DNA from: Melieria omissa
Taxonomy: Eukaryota; Arthropoda; Insecta; Diptera; Ulidiidae
Assembly (NCBI GenBank): GCA_963971225.1
Contig: OZ020269.1
Coordinates: forward strand, 496,001-560,000
Reading direction: 5' to 3'
Length of the DNA: 64,000 bases
The notes beneath the pieces are model-generated. The model had not been told where the DNA came from and did not search any database. It saw only the letters and a program-made list of their open reading frames with translations. The translations under genes and the position numbers were made by a program. The stretch's first letter is position 1. Every line of letters starts with the position of its first letter. This document shows, in pieces, positions 62,361-64,000 of this stretch.

Positions 62361-64000
62361 TTAACGGGTCGAGATTTAACAGCCATAATTTCGATCATGC
62401 TGCCGGTGGGATATTTTTTTTATTTACCAAATTGGTGAAAGGTGGTCACTCTGGCTTAATTTTGACGCCATTCTGATTAAAGTGATTGTGCGTACTTAAG
62501 TTCCACAAGCATTTGATTGGTTATATAGATAAGAGGTGCATTCTTTTAATCAGTCGTTGTTGTGACAGCAACGAAGCAACACGTGTGGGGGCTGCGCGGA
62601 TTTTTGTTTTGTTGCCTCAAGAAATTCTATGTATGAAAAAAATTAGATGCTTTTGTTGTTGTAGTTTTTGTGTGTATGCTTTTTTGTGTTGGCGATTGGT
62701 TGGCCTTTCGGCAATGTCAAATGGGAACATTATATTTTTTTCACTTATAATTTTAAGGGTCAAGCGAAATGCACAATGTGCTTTCAACTAATTCAATTAA
62801 TTAAATAATTTGTTTGCATTTTTTTGGTCAACTTTACATGTATTGGTTTTTGCTTTTCCATAAGAAGATTTTTGGCACCCCTGATATAGATGTATCATGT
62901 GGTCGATATCACTTTTCCACAACGAAATTCTCCTGCATTATTTGAGATAGCGAGAAGATTGACCCCATTTATGAAAACTCGAAACTCCAGCTAGGTTTTA
63001 AGGTTATTATTTTTTCTATAAACCTAGAATCATCATATTTTACAAGCATTTTATCGATTTTGCAGTAGGCAGCCATTTAATGTCACTCTTGCGCATCGAT
63101 CTGTTCATGATTGCCTAATAGTAATGAAATTATTGATTTAATTTGATAAAGCTGCAATCTCTAGCTACATTTTAAGGGGTTTTTTTATTAACGTAACCCA
63201 TACCGTTTGGAATCTATAAGCACTTTAGTGGTGAGTGTGTATTTTGTAATAGGCAGTTTTTCAATGTTATCCTTGCGCATCGATATGCTCATTATTCCTG
63301 AAGGATAATGAAAAGTTAGGGACCAATATAGAAAGCATAAGACTCTGGCTAAATTTTAAGGGGTCAATTATTAATATGCACTTATGCATTTGGTGTTGAC
63401 AAGCATTTTAGTGGTTGCACCCAAGTAGCAATTTTTTCAAAGTCACCGTTCCAAATCGATTTGCTTTCGAACCTTGGGGTATAGAAGGATGATTGATACC
63501 ATTACAGAAAGCATACGAGTCTAGCTAAATAATAAGGCATAATATTATTAAAATCCGTGAACGGGTCGAGATTTAACAGCCATAATTTCGATCATGCTGC
63601 CGGTGGGATATTTTTTGTATTTACCAAATTATTGAAAGGTGGTCACTCTGGCTTAATTTTGACGCCATTTTGATTAAAGTGATTGTGCGTACTTAGGTTC
63701 CACAAGCATTTGATTGATTATATAGATCAGAGGTGCATTCTTTCAATCAGTCGTTGTTGTGACAGCAACGAAGCAACACGTGTGGGGGCTGCGCGGATTT
63801 TTGTTTTGTTGCCTCAAGAAATTGTATGTATGAAAAAAAATTAGATGCTTTTGTTGTTGTAGTTTTGGTTTTGGCGATTGGTTGGCCTTTCGGCAATGAC
63901 AAATGGGAACATTATATTTTTTTCACTTATAATTTTAAGGGTCAAGCGAAATGCACAATGTGCTTTCAACTAATTCAATTAATTAAATAATTTGTTTGCA
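62361..64000 (-). repeat. Satellite array, block 5, cut by the window end
   Basis: The array continues after the second foldback element, with a landmark at 63203, and runs off the end of the window. Reading it against 58172-59811 I saw no difference. It is part of the 4189-bp tandem duplication. Confidence 0.96.

Larger units (their letters stand above)
56712..64000 (-). repeat. 4189-bp tandem segmental duplication carrying the foldback element
   Basis: 56712-59811 and 60901-64000 match base for base apart from one difference I noticed (ACTTTACATG near 56822 against ACTTCACATG near 61011). Private variants are shared at the same offset: GCAGACATTT (57058/61247), AATACGCAG (57237/61426), GACAAGAATTTTAG, TTTGTCAAAG, ATTACAGAAAG (59313/63502), CCGTGAACGGG (59366/63555) and TAGTTTTGGTTTT. 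The period equals three satellite units plus the foldback element and its TTAA. The exact left edge is hidden because all units share the sequence there. The second copy runs past the window. Confidence 0.88.

Noticed and set aside
4314..62791. Many short open frames (60-102 codons) in the satellite units on both strands, such as repeated 80-, 66-, 63- and 102-codon frames
   Set aside because: Most begin at TTG or GTG. They are opened or closed by single-base indels between otherwise identical units, overlap each other on opposite strands, and show no domain. The 66-codon minus-strand frame does start at ATG but exists only where one C is lost (ATGTTATCTTGCG).
1..64000. CRISPR array
   Set aside because: The repeats are about 1.18 kb with no short repeat-spacer alternation, and the transposase is eukaryotic in type.
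1..64000. CENP-B-like box in the satellite
   Set aside because: I looked for TTCG followed at the right spacing by CGGG. TTTCGATCATGCTGCCGGTGGG is the nearest candidate and does not fit the consensus spacing.
1..64000. rRNA, tRNA, histone or other known tandem gene cluster
   Set aside because: The unit has no cloverleaf with A and B boxes, no rRNA-like conserved stretch, and no long frame. I saw nothing matching a gene cluster.
56712..64000. Second foldback insertion as an independent transposition
   Set aside because: Both copies have the same insertion point, the same private satellite variants on both sides, and an exact 4189-bp offset, so it is a duplication.

Overview
The window is almost entirely a tandem satellite array from an AT-rich eukaryotic genome. 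It contains no host gene, tRNA or rRNA that I can recognise. The transposons (a P-superfamily element with a THAP transposase and a small TTAA-flanked foldback element) and the kb-scale satellite suggest insect heterochromatin, possibly dipteran. That placement is inference; no species can be named from the sequence.

The repeat unit is about 1.18 kb (usually 1160-1199 bp), and a fixed landmark inside it recurs 50 times. Three near-identical units lie in one orientation at 1-3540. The array inverts at about 3598 and then runs in the opposite orientation to the end. The unit is itself built from at least five diverged sub-repeats, typically 172-184 bp apart. Above the 1.18-kb level there are multi-unit higher-order repeats of about 1552, 4830 and 4189 bp. 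Several units carry local rearrangements: truncations, partial duplications, an 89-bp internal duplication in four units, and a short template-switch inversion.

One unit is interrupted at 45333-49447 by a complete-looking 4115-bp DNA transposon. It has perfect 31-bp terminal inverted repeats, a 7-bp target duplication, a subterminal 126-bp x 4 repeat carrying twelve regularly spaced ACGTGG motifs, and a THAP/RNase H-like P-type transposase. The transposase reading frame is split by a frameshift, most simply at a run of nine A, giving parts at 46361-48070 and 47997-48893.

A second mobile element, a 622-bp foldback element flanked by TTAA, occurs at 57550-58171 and again at 61739-62360. Both copies sit at the same place in a 4189-bp tandem duplication, so the second copy came from array duplication and not from a new insertion.

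The short open frames scattered through the satellite are not convincing genes. Most begin at TTG or GTG and they are not conserved from unit to unit. The only real coding capacity is the P-like transposase.
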